Positions 37,401 through 50,095 of a DNA stretch of 64,000 bases are shown here, in pieces. The stretch comes from Rhea pennata (lineage: Eukaryota; Chordata; Aves; Rheiformes; Rheidae): contig NC_084669.1 in the NCBI RefSeq assembly GCF_028389875.1, positions 8,083,501 to 8,147,500 on the forward strand. Direction: 5' to 3'. Both the position numbers and the translations under genes were made by a program. The notes beneath the pieces were generated by a model. It was not told where the DNA came from. It did not search any database and saw nothing but the letters and a program-made list of their open reading frames with translations. The stretch's first letter is position 1. Every line of letters starts with the position of its first letter.

Positions 37401-40400
37401 AATCCAGAGTGACTGAATTGTTTCTGCATTTATATCAGGAAGCTGTACCTGAGGGCAAAATTTGGTCTCTGAAGTAGGACCAATTTAAACAAAAATATTA
37501 AAAATATAAATTAAACATTCTATAGGAGAAGTTTCTATTAAATTTTGAACTTACTGGAAAATCTGATGCTGCTTTGTGTTCCCTTTACTTCCATACAAGG
37601 CAATATTTGCATATCCATTCACTGTACTGCTTCCAGAGAGTGTCACAGATACCTTGTACCTCCAACCTATACAGAAGAAATACAGTAAGCTAGATTGTAC
37701 CTACAGAGATGAGTCTCCAAAACATTAAATCTTGGGGTTTTTGGTCAGTATCCTACACAGTGGCTGAAAGCAAAAAAAAATTATCGTGGTCTTTGACTTT
37801 CAGCTCGAGGCCACATTGCAGGCTGTCTGGACTGAATGGAGTTACCACAATGTTCTCGCACATGAATCTTTGTGCTCCCTATTTTTCATTGTGTTATAAC
37901 CATGCAGAGCAGATATAAAATAGTAGCAAATCAGATCTGTCATTGTGTCCCAATGTCTATGCAGCAACGTAAGAATTGGGTAGAGATTTTTTTTTATTTT
38001 CTGGAAGGAGAAAGCTAGTACATACTGTGGTAGAAACAATACAGGCCTCAGCATTTTGACCATGAAAGTTTTTACAGAAAGTGTGACCCTGGAAAGGAGG
38101 AGGCATTTAAAGGTGTTAGAAGTGAATACTAATACTGGCTAGTAGGTAAGCATGTAAAAGGAGTGTAAAAACAGATGCACACTGATGCCAAGGAAAATCC
38201 TTTCTGTAAATGGGAACTTACCTTTAGCATACAATTAGCAAAAGCATCTTTTCTCCCTTCCATTCTTGTTTACAAAAGAGAAGGAGGATCTGTCTTGTGA
38301 GAGCTGACATTTTACAATATATAGGATAACTTACGTTGTAGAGGACCTCTGGAAGTCATCTGATCTGTCCCCTTCTCAAAGCAGGGCCAACTACAGTAGG
38401 GTTGCTCAGGATCCTGTCTAGCTGAGTTTTTGAATATCTTAGAGGATGGAGTTTTCACAGCTTCTCTGGGCCTCTCTTCCTGCATTTAACCACTTTCATT
38501 GTGATTGTGGTCTCTTAATTTCTAATAAGAATTTCCCTTGCTGCAACTTCTCTGCATGCTCTCTCCATGCACCTCGTAGTGCAGTCTGGCTCCCTCTTTA
38601 CTTGTAACTCCATTTTAGGAAGTTAAGAAGAGAAATTGGATTTCACACCCTTAGCCTCCTGTTCTTAGGACTAAAGAAACCCAGCTCTTTGGCATCTTTA
38701 AATGTCTCTGCTAACCATCTTGGTGGCCTCTACTTGACTCCTTCCAGTTTGTCAGCACTGTTTTTGTAGTGAGAGGCCTAAAATTGGATGTTTGTATGGG
38801 GGCAGAAGAGGAAAAGATATGAGGACCAGCCATTGCAGTGCTGTAAGGTCTGTTCATCTGTTAAAATTACTTGTAAAATGGGGTGGGGAGGGGCAAGGTG
38901 GGGAGGAGTGTCTACAAGGACCAGGTGTAGATGGAAACATTCAAGACTCACGAGTAAAATTTTTGGCCTCTCCAGTATTCAGGTAAAGTTTCATGATTTG
39001 AGTTTTAATATTCCCTTTGAATTTATCTGCGAAGTGACCCATATTTGGGCATCCATCTTCTGGGCATGGGAAACAAGTTTCCTAGTGAAAAAAAGTAGAT
39101 CCATTAACAAAGTCTACCAATATAGCTAAGAAAAAAAAATCAGTCATAAAACTTACTTTAACATACCTGTCTAATTGGTTTTGAAGTATAGCAACAACAA
39201 TTTTCAAATAATCCTTTCTGTAACTAGGAAAAGCTCATATGAGCTACCCAGTTTTTTCAAGGCTCTGATTTTTCAGGAATCCTTGTTTTTTCACATGCCG
39301 ACCATACCAGTGACATCCTTGAATAGGCATGAACTAGAGTATGGAAGATGAGGTGTCCTTCTCAGCAACTCATGAAAGAATGATGTCTCCTTATATTTTC
39401 AGGTTGGGTCAACAAGGGCTCTTCATTCTTAGTTTTATCTTAAAAATGCAGCTTTCCACCATGGTGACAGAAGCGGGTAGTCACCTCCTCCCAAACTGAT
39501 CTGAAAAGCCTCTGTCAGGTGCTCAGGAGCTATAAAGTTCATTCTAAGCACTGCGCTTCTTTATACTTGTTCTTTGCCTGTTCTCTTCTGTCCGTGCTGC
39601 CTGCCTGCAGGATATAATGAACTTCTATGTCCCTCCTAACATTAGGTTGTAGTCCAGTACCTCCAAGTCTAGGACAGGGAAGAGTTCCCTGACCTTGGTC
39701 CAGAAGCCAGCGTGATCTGTGCTTGAGGACACCTTAAGTCACCGCAGTACTTCGACCATGGAATGATCCTGAGAGGCCATTACGTATTATTTTACTTCCT
39801 GTTGTTTTGAAATAAGGCTACTTAAACTATATTTGAAAGCTCACCTTCTACAGTATGGGATTCTGCTTATTGCTGTTTGATTAATGTAATCGGTGATTAC
39901 TGGAGGAGGCACTCCTTACCTGTTCCCTGGTTTGACACAGCAGAGTAGGCCTAGGGAAGCCACGCCTGCTCTGGTTTCGCGTCAGTACAGAAACAAGAGT
40001 ACCTCTCTGTTGTGTTGTTACCTTTTGTTGCTTTGGTGCATGCCAGCTGCATGAGCTACACTACTTTAAGATACCCCTCAGTTCTCTTGCAAATACACTT
40101 ATTGAGTGCAAGCTAGCATAAATAAGTTGAACTTTAGAGGCATAGATAAGCGCCACTGCTTTTAAAAAGGTCCATTCTGAAGGTCTGAAAAATACTTACC
40201 GTTTCAAAAACGTCATATGAAGCACAAGGATAGCCTAGAAATCCATCAGGGGAGATAATACTCTCAGAGTAATATTTGTAACTCCTCAAATGATTACAAG
40301 CCACAAAGTCTCGCGTTCCTGTGAAAAAATGCTGCCAGGTTAGTTCTTCTTTTCTGTTAATATATGAGAATGGATACTGATATAGTACTTGCCATGTCAT

Positions 40401-42285
40401 TTGAATGGATCTTCCTTCCTCGAGAGCCTTGTCACAATTCCTGGAGTGTTAAACTTGAGATTCAAAACTTGTTTTAGTGACAAATTGATACTCCTAGGAA
40501 TGCCATGGACTCAGCAGGCATAAAATGCAAACTTAAAATGTACTGTAAAGAATTACTGTGCAGCTCAGCTCATCCCGCTTCTATCCCTTCACAAATACTT
40601 ACTCAAGTAATCTGACTGAGTTTCACAGTAGAAATGAGGACTGCATGAAACAGGTCTTTTATAGGCAACAGTTTGCATTACCATAACAAAAAGAAACCAA
40701 ATGAAAGGTATTTAACAATGAACAATGCTGATTTATTCCAGCTGAGGACTTCAAAACAAAATTATTACTATTTGAAGAATATTTAAGGAAGGGGAGAATC
40801 TCAAAATTTAAATAATAAATAAGTTATTTCTGTTGAGTTCCTTAATTTTCTTGACTTTAGGGAAAAAGAAGATGATATATATATGAGATATACAAGTATT
40901 TCTTCGTGTTTTAATTCCCCATTATTGATAACAAGCTTACTCTAGGAGAAAAAAAAGAAAAGAGATAAATGTTGCATTGAATAAAACCTGTGGATAACAG
41001 GTCCCACAGGTAGGTTCTTGGATTCTCAGAGTTTATTTACTGGAAGGGGTCATATATTGAAAAGTTTCTAGAGCAGAAAACATGTTTTTATGTTTTGTGA
41101 AGTATAATTTCACTTTATGATACTATTTCTAATAAGAACTGCACAAAACAAAGAATAAACAAAAATGGATCTGAGCAGCCAATCTCTGAAAAATGACTGA
41201 AAATAGACACACTGACATTGTTCCTATGCAACTTGGTTTTGTAACAGGTAATTGAAATTACTTGTTAAGAAACTATTTACCTCAAGAAACTGATATAAAT
41301 TTATTACTCTATCTCAGAAAAATTGCATCTAAAGAATTGCATAATAGATGTAGATGTGTTATTGTCCTACTCCACCCAGTATTGCTGCTAGGTAACTAAA
41401 TAATAGAAGCAAACTTAAATTTGTTGTTACAGACCATTCCATAGTTTGGCACAGTTCAAACATGTTTGTTTCTGCTACTGGATACTTCAGAGCAGACATA
41501 TTTTTCTAGAAGCAGACTCCACTTTTTGATCTCTGTATGGAAATTGATTCTGGAATGTGGTATGTCTGAACATACTAAAAGTTTCACTGCACTCTATGGC
41601 TGTTATTATTGACAGACACATCAACAGCTAGTCCAAAACACTTAAAATAAGAAAACTTAAGTCATATTTTCAGGATGACTTTCCTCTGAATTAAAATACT
41701 TACCTTCCCAGATGCCATCAAGATCTACTACCTGTGAAATAGGATTCTTCCCACATCCTGGCATTTGCTCGCCTCCATTTGGATAAAAATCAAGATGTCC
41801 TATAGCTGAGCTCATTCCAAAACCTGAAGTATTTAAAGCACAGGTAAGCACATTTTAAATGAATGTTGTCTGATACATATAGATGCTGGCATGAAGTTTG
41901 GAGACTGGAATGGTATTTGTGTTATGTCTGCAGAGCACCTAGCATAATTGAGTCATGATAAATGATTAGGACAAGCAAGTGCCACAGAGCATAAATAAAT
42001 AAGTAATAATGCAAGGTGAACACTCACCCAAGTTGGGGATCGTGGGAGCTGAATCAGTGTGAATAACATCAACAAACTTTGCATCAGACTTATCCAGCCT
42101 GACTTCAATTGGAGTGCCTTGAAAATAAGGCTGGGCGGGGTCCAGACCTTAAAGGAAAAATATTTATGTTACATATAGATAAAGAGATACAGCTTTATCA
42201 TTCTATATGATGGTATGATTGCATATAATTGATGTCACATTTATAGCTGTCTATGGCTCATATCTATACAGTGTATGTGTTTAGG

Positions 42286-42339
<54 letters not shown>

Positions 42340-45300
42340 GTCATGCTTTCAGTTAGGGTGGAATCCCAGGCAGGAGAAATGCTTATGCATATGAAACCTA
42401 TTGAATTTTACTGATTTACCTCAATATTGAATTCCAACACTTGAATATCACTTATTATTTTGAGGGACGTTTAACTAGAAGGAAAATTTTGCCCAAATGG
42501 AGGTTACTGTGTCTGCATCCCATATAGCTCATCTGTGTGGTTTCTAGAGTACCTTGTTTGAACAATTCAGGAGTTGCTATTGGTATTGCTGCCAAATTCT
42601 TGAATGATTGAAAACCAGTATACCTGCTTGTGGCCCCCAATTCAGATTTTGAAACTTAGTTCTCAAGTGTCTAGTTTTGAAATCATGATCTTTGCTTCTG
42701 ATCCTAGAATGAAACGGTATTCATTTGCTCCCCAAATTGCTGCAGCAATTTCAGAAGCTTGTAAAGTCTTGCTAATTCCAGAATGTATATTAACTTATAC
42801 TTGCATCTCTTATTGTCCTTGAGGAACTGATTTGGTTTTGCTTTTAGGCTGAATTTGGTGGAGTATTAGTCTGCGAAACTTAGTTCAAGGCTCAGCAAGC
42901 CCAAAATCCCTGAGGAAATGCAGTGATTGAAAAGGGCTGTGTTAACATTTAAAATTGTGTTTTGTATATTAAAAGTCACTGTTTAATGCACACTACCCTT
43001 AGCACTGCCTGTTTGATGAATAAGGAGATCAAACAAGTAGTTTTAAATTTGGTAACTGCTGAACATGTTAAAAAATTGCTAAATAGTGCACATTGCAGAA
43101 TGAATTACTTGTATTTTGAGAAGTGGGTTTGTCACAAGTTTATGAGATAGTACCTCTTCAGTTTTGTTTTCTGGAAGAGTACCGAATGTGTTTTAAAACA
43201 GTCAAAATGTGGTCTGTGCTTTGTGAGGCACCTGGAATACCTTTTCTAATGAATGAGTACATATTTTAATAAATGTACATATATGATTGCCAGTTGCTTT
43301 TTTTTAAGTGTCACTTAAAAAAATTTAAGAAAGACAAGGGCTATTCCTTGAAGACAGATAAAGGGACATGGTGAATGGTTATTCAGAGTCTGTGTTGCTC
43401 TGATGCTCCTGCTCTAGATAGGAGCTGCCTGTCACTGTGTGCTAAGAAAGCCTGCACTTCTAAGAAACATCTTGCCTCTCTGGAGTAAACATTTTAATCA
43501 TTTAAGTCTTGTGTGTAATATGGTTGCAAAATGGTGAGGTTCCTTCAAGCGTTCTTTGCGCTCAAGTAGTTTGAATAGAGTGCAGGTGACAAGCCAGAGA
43601 ATGCAGAAAAATGAAAACTTGCTTTTGGATCTCCTGACCTGCCACAAGGGAAGATCAAAGCACTTCTGGTAGATAGTCACAGCAGCTTGATCAAGATAAG
43701 AGGTAATTACCTCTTATAAGACAGAGAGACTATTTTTTACCACGGTGGAGAATGTCCTTAGTCTTCATGTTCAGGGTGACATTTGGGAAGCTCCAAAGCA
43801 AACTAGATCCCAAAATGTCTGCTTTGAAAGAGCTAAAAAGGAAAACCTAGGTCAGCAGTAAAGAGATGAAAAGCCTCTGCTTTCTTACTTTCTCAGAGCT
43901 CAGTGTGTCTTAACTCACAACAGGGAAAGACAATAGTGCTAGCAAGATGAAAATTGAATTGGTACAGCTTATTAAAAATGAAGAGAACAAGTCCATATTC
44001 TTTAAAGTGTCTCAACTCAGAACTATTACCAAAACTGATAGCAAAACAATGGTACAAAATAACTAACTATTCGCTGTTGTGCTGCTTTTAGCATGTTTTG
44101 GAAGGGCCTGCAAGGAGTGGGTGATGTGCACCAGATGTGCTGCTCTATAATAGGCCAGAATAATGAAAGATGAGGGTGGCAGGAGAGAAGCTGCCAGGAT
44201 AAGGAAGATAGAGACTTCCTTGGTTTGTTGTAATATAGTAGTGTTGGACAAATGGTTTAGAAAAACAATCATGGTTGCTAAAGCTGGTTCAGGTTGTATG
44301 TTAATTATTGTGAGTTCATTTTTAGCAGTCTCAATGGAATGTCGGCATCATTTTGTGCTATTCCAGGCTAGAGTTAGTCTGGAACAAGCTATGGCCACGT
44401 TACAGGCCCATGTCTGAAATTCAGGTGACAGTAGAGGAATCCTGCCATATGGAGAAGAAATCAACAGCTTCCTCTGCCATGGGGACAAGGTCTAGGTACA
44501 GAAAATCACTTTCTGCCCATTCACAGAGACAAAATCAACACTTAGGTTATGTACTTTTAGAGACTTTCTTCAAGGAGCACAAACTACTCCCTCCACTGAT
44601 GTTGCTGGTTTGGAGCACCAGAGAGTTTTACAGTAATTGCTGCAATCATAAAAGTGCTTGACCAGGTCAGCTGATGTTATTGCAAGGGACATTTGGGTGC
44701 TTTTAGCTGTATGGAGCCTTCACATTGCTATGCAAACATACGCACAGAGAATAACCATCAAACTGACCTGTTTTCCCACACTTACCCGGGTACTGCTCCA
44801 GGCTGCACTGTGAGAAGAGGGTAAATTCTATATTGCCCAAATAACCTTTGACTGAACTACAGCCTACAGTCAGATACAATTGTAGAGAAAATGGGAGGCA
44901 ACATTTTGCTAAGCAGTGGTGTCTTTCTTAATTCTGATTTACCAGTTATTCTTCCAATCTCTGGCATCCTTCTCCCAGCCTCGCCTGCTGCATGTGCTCC
45001 AAGGCTATGACCAATTAAGTGGACATTGGCTGGAGAGTATCCAAATTTTTCCTGAGGAAAATAGTAATATAAAAAAAAATCCATTTTCATCAACAATAGT
45101 GAGGAATAAAGAAGGGCTGAAAAGCTACTCTTAGTTTGACTACAGACTCAGAGCCCAGTCTACAAGGGAATCCTACAGAATTTCAGCATCTATTTGCCAG
45201 TTTAGGTACTTATGTCCAAAACTTAGTTTTTTTTAGAACCTTGTACCCAGCTGTTGCCCTCATTTGAATGTTTCTGTCTATAATAGAGTCCTGAGGGGCT

Positions 45301-48300
45301 CTATATGCTTTATAAATTCTAGATTCACTGAGGTTCACAGAATGCTTATCTGAGTTGCAAGATTCAACCTGTCAAGGATTCTTAGCTACATCTGGCAGTT
45401 GAGATATCACATAAGCTTGAGATGGAGATGAAAGAAGAGATGCCTTCAGCCTTTTTGGAATATAATTCAGTGGCTGGGTGTAGAGAGCACTCCTAACCCC
45501 AGCATTACTGTATATTTTAGTAACTCAGAGGTCTCCATGGGAAACACGTTCAGAGCACGTAGACTAAAGCAAAGCTTTGAACCAAGCCTCACTTTCCAAG
45601 TGAAGTGTCTTCACCTTGCACAAATGGCTAAGAAATGAGGCATGTGGCAGCTTCTGTAGATTGAGGCACTGTATACAATGGCTTTCTGTAGCATCTAGAA
45701 AGTTCCTATTTGTTCCCAAACATTTTTGCTCACCTGAGAGGCAGCAATTGTTCTCCCATTGCTGCTAACTGCCAGCTGGTTTAATGTTGTTTTTAAGAGC
45801 TGTTTTGTATATTTTGTTGCCTTGGGAAGGCAGTATGCTATGTTGATTATTTCTGCATATTTAAAACTCTTTACATTTGTTAACATATATAAAGTAACTC
45901 TTTACATCTGTTAACATATATAAAGTAATTATTCACCTGTACTTTGGGGATATCTGGTAGAAATTCATATCTGTAAGTTACCTAATGCTGCTATTTTATT
46001 TCTGTAACTGGAAAAAACCTAAGTCTATTATTTTCAGCAGAATTTCAAAAATAATCACTGAGTAGGATTTTTTTTTTTTTTTTTTTTTTTTTGCTGGTTA
46101 CATGCACATTGCATATTTAGAAGTTTCTGGATCATATTTTTTGAAATCAACATTATGACTGTAGCTTTATAACTAGAAGATTCTTACCCTTAGAACATTT
46201 ACAAAATAAGCTATTTCCGCGCCTACAACACGAATGTTGTTTGATGCTTGGGTATACTGACATCTTGAGCCTTTTTTCCAGTCTATGCAGATACAGTTCA
46301 CGTCTTCCACTGTAAACATCCTCTGGTTTGTAAAACAAAAGTAAAAAGCAAACAATTCCACAACAAATGTTATATGAAAATAATTTACATTGCTTATTAT
46401 AGCCAAACTCTTAAATGCTTTATCAATTTCTATGAAAATATTTTAAGAAACAAAGTCTTAGCATGTATCTGTCATCTGCTTGCACACAGGCACATGTGTG
46501 CTCACACAATATTGAAATAGACTGTTTTACTGCAGTAATAGCCACACCATCATTTCAAATGCCCAAAGCAGTAATTTCTGCAGAGGGGAAAATAGGATGA
46601 ATACTGGTACTTTCAATTTTCGACTTCAATCAAGCTATATACGTAACATTAAAGAAGAGCTCCACTTATGCACTGATTCACTTAAGTGGTTTAAAAGTAC
46701 ATCTTTAATTATGAATTCCCTTCAACCAAAGGGATTTAAGAGGACTAGAAGCAAAATGTGAGCCATTTGTAACCATCATCTTTTTGACTGTGAGGTTTCA
46801 GAGAAACGGAAGAGGGCAAAACAAAACTCTATTTTGATAGACTGGAAAATGAGAGACTGAAAATTATAAAACTTCAAGCTGCTTATGATACTTTGAATAA
46901 ATTACTAACTAATAAATCCAACAAACATACATTCTTAGATAATAATCATAGAATATAATCACAGAATCAGTAAGGTTGGAAGGGACCTCTGGAGATCATC
47001 TAGTCCAACCCTCCTGCTCAGCAGGGTCAACAGAGATTTTTCAAAGAGAAACTCTCAGATAAACACATTTTATTTTCTTTTGGTTAGGTAACAAAAAGAA
47101 TCAGGTAGTGGAGATGCAATAAGTATAAAATCTTGATTTATGTGGATTTTTACGTTATTCTTTATAGCAGTCTCATAAGCAAATGGGGACATATTTTTAA
47201 AAAAGTTGTGTGGATCATTAATTGAAAAACCCTATCCAGAAAGTAAGAAAGTATCATAAGTTGTCAACTTGTATTCTGTTCTACACTCCATAAAATTCCT
47301 TGCTTTCATTAGTGACTGGAATAGAAAACATATTTATAGGATTTGAGAAGACACCAAGTCAGCAGGAATTGCAACTGTGTATGGGGACAGGATTAAGAAA
47401 AATCTTGACAAATTGGAGAATTGGTGCAAAATCGATAAGAGTGCTTTGTACTTCATCCACTATTAATAGCAACTTCTAGTTTGATGGTATTGTTAGAAAT
47501 AATTCTCTGAGATCCCTTCTGGCTATAAACTTTGACGGCTTTGTTGATTCTGTTAATGGTCAGTCCGTGTCCTCAGCCTCCAGTACCCTACTGGCAGTCC
47601 ATAGCATTGTGATGGACTTCCCATACATAGAAACCTGACTCTTGTCTGGAGAAGTATGAGGCAGTAGTTATCAATCTGCAGTTATTTTTGTAATCACCCT
47701 CATCCCTAAGCAACGTGTTGCCTCAGGGTTTATGTTGTTTTTACCACAGAAAAGACACTGATTGAACAAATACTTTTCCCTCACTTTGCTTATGAATGTG
47801 GTGCATTTTGCCTAAAGCTTTTCTTCAAGTTGCAGAGCTACATATTTGAGTTGCTGACATTTTGAAAATAAGTGGTCATTTCCTCCCTTCTTATCAGTGC
47901 AACATGAGAGAAATTGGTTAGAAATAGAGAAAATAGACAATTTATAGGAATATATTATAAATGCATACTAAGGAAATTCACAAGGGTAAGATCTCCATAT
48001 GGTACATACCTTGCACATATCTGACAGCCAGTTTTCTTCTCCTTTGTCTGTAAATCCATGTATAATAAATCTGGTTATCCTGCCTGCATTAAAATTTGAT
48101 TGTTCGATTGTTGAGGCATCAACTGCAGAGATCTCCTGTTATGGAGATTGAATTATTGAACATTTAAATCTGTTCTCTATAAAGAGCTTATTAAAATTTT
48201 AATGGAAATAGAAAACACTTGTTACTGAAGACGAACTGTGTTCATTTGTATAGGCATGTAAATATTACATAACACTAAGATCATCTACAAGGATTCACGT

Positions 48301-50095
48301 GAATTCAAGTGTGTATCCCCATTCAAACCAAGGCAAGCTTTGTCACGCATCTTGGCCAAGACTTCTAATGTTTTCCTCCTATGTAGAAACAGTTACAAAA
48401 CAACTTTATAGATGTGCAGTTTCCTAGTACTTTTCAGTGGTCTTACAAAAAATGGGTGTGTGCTGCTTCATGAGGGCTGGTGGAGAGTTTTTTTGCTGTA
48501 GCAAAAGAACTCTCAGTGAGAATTCTGCTCCACAGACTTTTCCAAGGAGCTGGAAAAGGTTGTCTCTTGAATAAACTGGAGAGATGGCCATTTCTAACAT
48601 TTTCCAGGAACACTGCTAGCTTGAGTCTGTGTTTATATGTTCTTTTTGCATGTGATCTGAGAAGGTTTAAACTATAACAGTTCTTACTTGAAAGTTGTCA
48701 GGATTTTCTTTTGTGTATAGGAGGAAGCGGGTGCTTATCTTTTCTGGATTCCAGGGTAATTTATGGATGGGTCTTTCCACAGTCCCAGACCATGGTATAT
48801 CATCTGAGAAACATCCAAGCCGTTCATAGCAAACTTCTGTGCCTGTAGCACACAGATCAGATCATTAATATGTGAATGAGCAAAGAAGTGGCGCAGTCTA
48901 GTCCTAATACATAACTTCTTCCCTCTAAAAGTCTCTTGGTCTGTTGAAACTCCTACAGTTAAAATAAAGCAAAGACCAACAGTTGCTCTCTCCACTCTGT
49001 AAAGGCTACAGTATATCCCAAGGAAAGTAGCCACCCTATTGCCTGTAAATAGAGAAAGTCTTCAGTGAAGTTCCTGTACCCTTTCTTGGGTAGCTTTCCT
49101 CAACTGTCTTTTGCCTAGTGCAAAGACAGCTGATCAATTTCTCCTTACACTGAGCCAAGATATTGCAAATAATCAGCAGTAATCTGGGACTGTGCTGAGC
49201 CGGTGACTACACTGTATATGAGAAATTTTATACAAGCCTGTACCTTCTGCTGAGCATGAAGCTATATCCCCATTGGGCTGTCCCCTCCTTGCATTTTGCA
49301 TTTCTAGCACTAAAGAAGAGTACAAAGAATGTTTCCTTATACTTTGGTATGATAGAGAAGACAAGTACAATAGGTTTTGCTTTGAGATAGAAAAAACTCA
49401 TACCTCTAACTGCATGACCCTAAGGTGGGATTTCGAGAGTGGAGAAGAGAGAGAACAACCTCCCCCCACCCACACACATATGCACTCATCTCACTGTTCT
49501 TGTGTGTGAATGAATACAATGTAGCTCCACTCAGTAAGTGTAGAGACAGTATAGGGTAGAATAATATCTCATGAAATATAGCAATGCAGAAAGGCTATAT
49601 TAAAAGTAATCCCGCATTCTTACCTCTGGCTGTGCTGAGCAGAAACGGTGCAAGTATCCAAATTCCAAGCATCTACAACAGTGAAAAAAGAAACAGCTAG
49701 AACTTGCTAACCTGCTGATTAGCAAGCTAGCTTTGACATACTGAATTTTTCTCATGATGAAAAGGACCTTTTGTCTTCTCTGCCACCTGTATCTATGACT
49801 GCTTCATGTGTGAGACATATGTGAGTCAGTTTTACGTTAGCTAGATGCAGTAGTGACTGTGAGGCTGCAAAATCTACTAAAGGCTCATAGCTTAAGTCCA
49901 GAGTGATCTCTCTCCAGTTTACACTGCTATTGGGATGTATTCAAGCTACTTTAAAAATAGAATAAAGATGTCAATATTAGGGACAAACCCTTTCCTCCCC
50001 CCCACTTTGAACTGCTGTGTCTTAGGAAGGCATCTGCATGACAAAGTAATAAAAAAATGAACCCAGCTACTTACAGTGCAACCTTGAAGCTTCAT
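34365..50095 (-). CDS. PNLIP: Pancreatic triacylglycerol lipase (PNLIP-type), complete
   Basis: Secreted colipase-dependent lipase that hydrolyses dietary triacylglycerol in the gut lumen. Coding exons, minus strand: 50095-50075 (optional leader), 49672-49624, 48842-48688, 48135-48010, 46322-46188, 45051-44943, 42147-42028, 41823-41704, 40318-40200, 39081-38952, 37666-37555, 35823-35656, 34428-34365. From the ATG at 49672 this gives 468 residues; human PNLIP has 465. Signal peptide [17 protein letters not shown]; mature start near [10 protein letters not shown]. Catalytic Ser171 (GHSLG), Asp194 (GLDPAQP), His281 (ACNHLRS). Lid Cys255-Cys279 with Trp270. C-terminal PLAT/C2-like colipase domain from about 355, ending [14 protein letters not shown]. 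Ala and Pro flank Asp194 as in active lipases, not the Val/Ala of inactive PNLIPRP1. Orthology within the PNLIP/PNLIPRP1/PNLIPRP2 set is less certain than family membership. Confidence 0.93.
35656..35823 (-). CDS. PNLIP: PNLIP coding exon, C-terminal domain
   Basis: 168 nt with acceptor TTCAAAG and donor GTAAGT. Encodes [20 protein letters not shown], then [19 protein letters not shown]. Confidence 0.95.
37555..37666 (-). CDS. PNLIP: PNLIP coding exon, start of C-terminal domain
   Basis: 112 nt with acceptor TGTATAG and donor GTAAGT. Encodes [18 protein letters not shown] and then [18 protein letters not shown]. Confidence 0.95.
38330..38800 (-). mobile_element. Old CR1 LINE fragment in PNLIP intron
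   Basis: Diverged CR1 in reverse complement: gttgtagaggacctctgg, then ctcaaagcagggcc and gagtttttgaatatctt, continuing through the CR1 body to about 38800. It ends about 150 bp from the exon at 38952. Confidence 0.8.
38952..39081 (-). CDS. PNLIP: PNLIP coding exon, cysteine-rich linker
   Basis: 130 nt with acceptor TTTCACTAG and donor GTGAGT. Encodes [20 protein letters not shown] through [10 protein letters not shown]. It carries the family cysteines that pair just after the catalytic domain. Confidence 0.93.
39082..40199 (-). other. PNLIP intron, nothing recognised
   Basis: A 1.1 kb intron including a somewhat GC-richer tract at 39600-39760 that I cannot assign to a known repeat or exon. 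Confidence 0.5.
40200..40318 (-). CDS. PNLIP: PNLIP coding exon with catalytic His
   Basis: 119 nt after TTTCACAG, ending at GTAAGT. Encodes [20 protein letters not shown] and [20 protein letters not shown]. His281 of CNHLRS is the triad histidine; Cys279 closes the lid disulfide. Confidence 0.96.
41704..41823 (-). CDS. PNLIP: PNLIP coding exon with lid
   Basis: 120 nt after TACTTCAG, ending at GTAAGT. Encodes [18 protein letters not shown] and then [20 protein letters not shown]. The lid Trp270 (DGIWEG) and opening Cys255 are present, as in active PNLIP. Confidence 0.96.
42028..42147 (-). CDS. PNLIP: PNLIP coding exon with catalytic Asp and calcium loop
   Basis: 120 nt after CCTTTAAG, ending at GTGAGT. 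Encodes [13 protein letters not shown] and then [19 protein letters not shown]. Asp194 is the triad acid. Asp210 and Asp213 of the calcium loop are kept, but the residue between Asp210 and Ser212 is Lys where the human protein has Pro. Confidence 0.95.
42286..42335. repeat. Poly(A) run of 50 flanked by a 7-bp direct repeat
   Basis: Uninterrupted A run in the PNLIP intron between the nucleophile and Asp exons. GATGTCA occurs at 42231-42237 and again at 42337-42343, either side of a short segment ending in the A run. Confidence 0.9.
44943..45051 (-). CDS. PNLIP: PNLIP coding exon with nucleophile elbow
   Basis: 109 nt after TTTTCCTCAG, ending at GTAAAT. Encodes [20 protein letters not shown] and then [22 protein letters not shown] carries catalytic Ser171. 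Confidence 0.97.
45866..45927. repeat. Tandem duplication, 2 x 31 bp
   Basis: Units 45866-45896 and 45897-45927 (actctttaca... to ...tataaagta) differ at one base (t/c). It lies in the PNLIP intron upstream of the GHSLG exon. Confidence 0.95.
46068..46092. repeat. Poly(T) run of 25
   Basis: Uninterrupted T run in a PNLIP intron, about 95 bp from the exon at 46188. Confidence 0.95.
46188..46322 (-). CDS. PNLIP: PNLIP coding exon
   Basis: 135 nt after CAAACCAG, ending at GTAAGA. Encodes [20 protein letters not shown] and then [18 protein letters not shown]. The AG two bases further on is out of frame and rejected as the acceptor. Confidence 0.95.
46945..47040 (-). mobile_element. CR1 LINE 3' end fragment
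   Basis: Reverse-complement CR1 tail: aatcacagaatcagtaagg, ttggaagggacctctgg and ccaaccctcctgctcagc. It is about 95 bp inside a PNLIP intron. Confidence 0.92.
48010..48135 (-). CDS. PNLIP: PNLIP coding exon with oxyanion-hole segment
   Basis: 126 nt after CATAACAG, ending at GTATGT. Encodes [33 protein letters not shown] and SDMCK. HGF is the oxyanion-side motif of the lipase fold. Confidence 0.95.
48688..48842 (-). CDS. PNLIP: PNLIP coding exon, mature N-terminus
   Basis: 155 nt after GCTACAG, ending at GTAAGA. Encodes [20 protein letters not shown] and then [24 protein letters not shown] holds the first disulfide of the family. Confidence 0.95.
49624..49672 (-). CDS. PNLIP: PNLIP coding exon with main start codon and signal peptide
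   Basis: Begins with ATG directly after the acceptor TGTTGTAG and ends at GTAAGA. Encodes [16 protein letters not shown] plus the first base of Gly17, a typical hydrophobic signal peptide. It is preferred as the functional start because it matches the family N-terminus (human PNLIPRP3 begins MLGIW). Confidence 0.9.

Noticed and set aside
44353-44661. 102-residue open frame on the + strand
   Set aside because: Lies within a PNLIP intron, no family resemblance, no splice or promoter signals.
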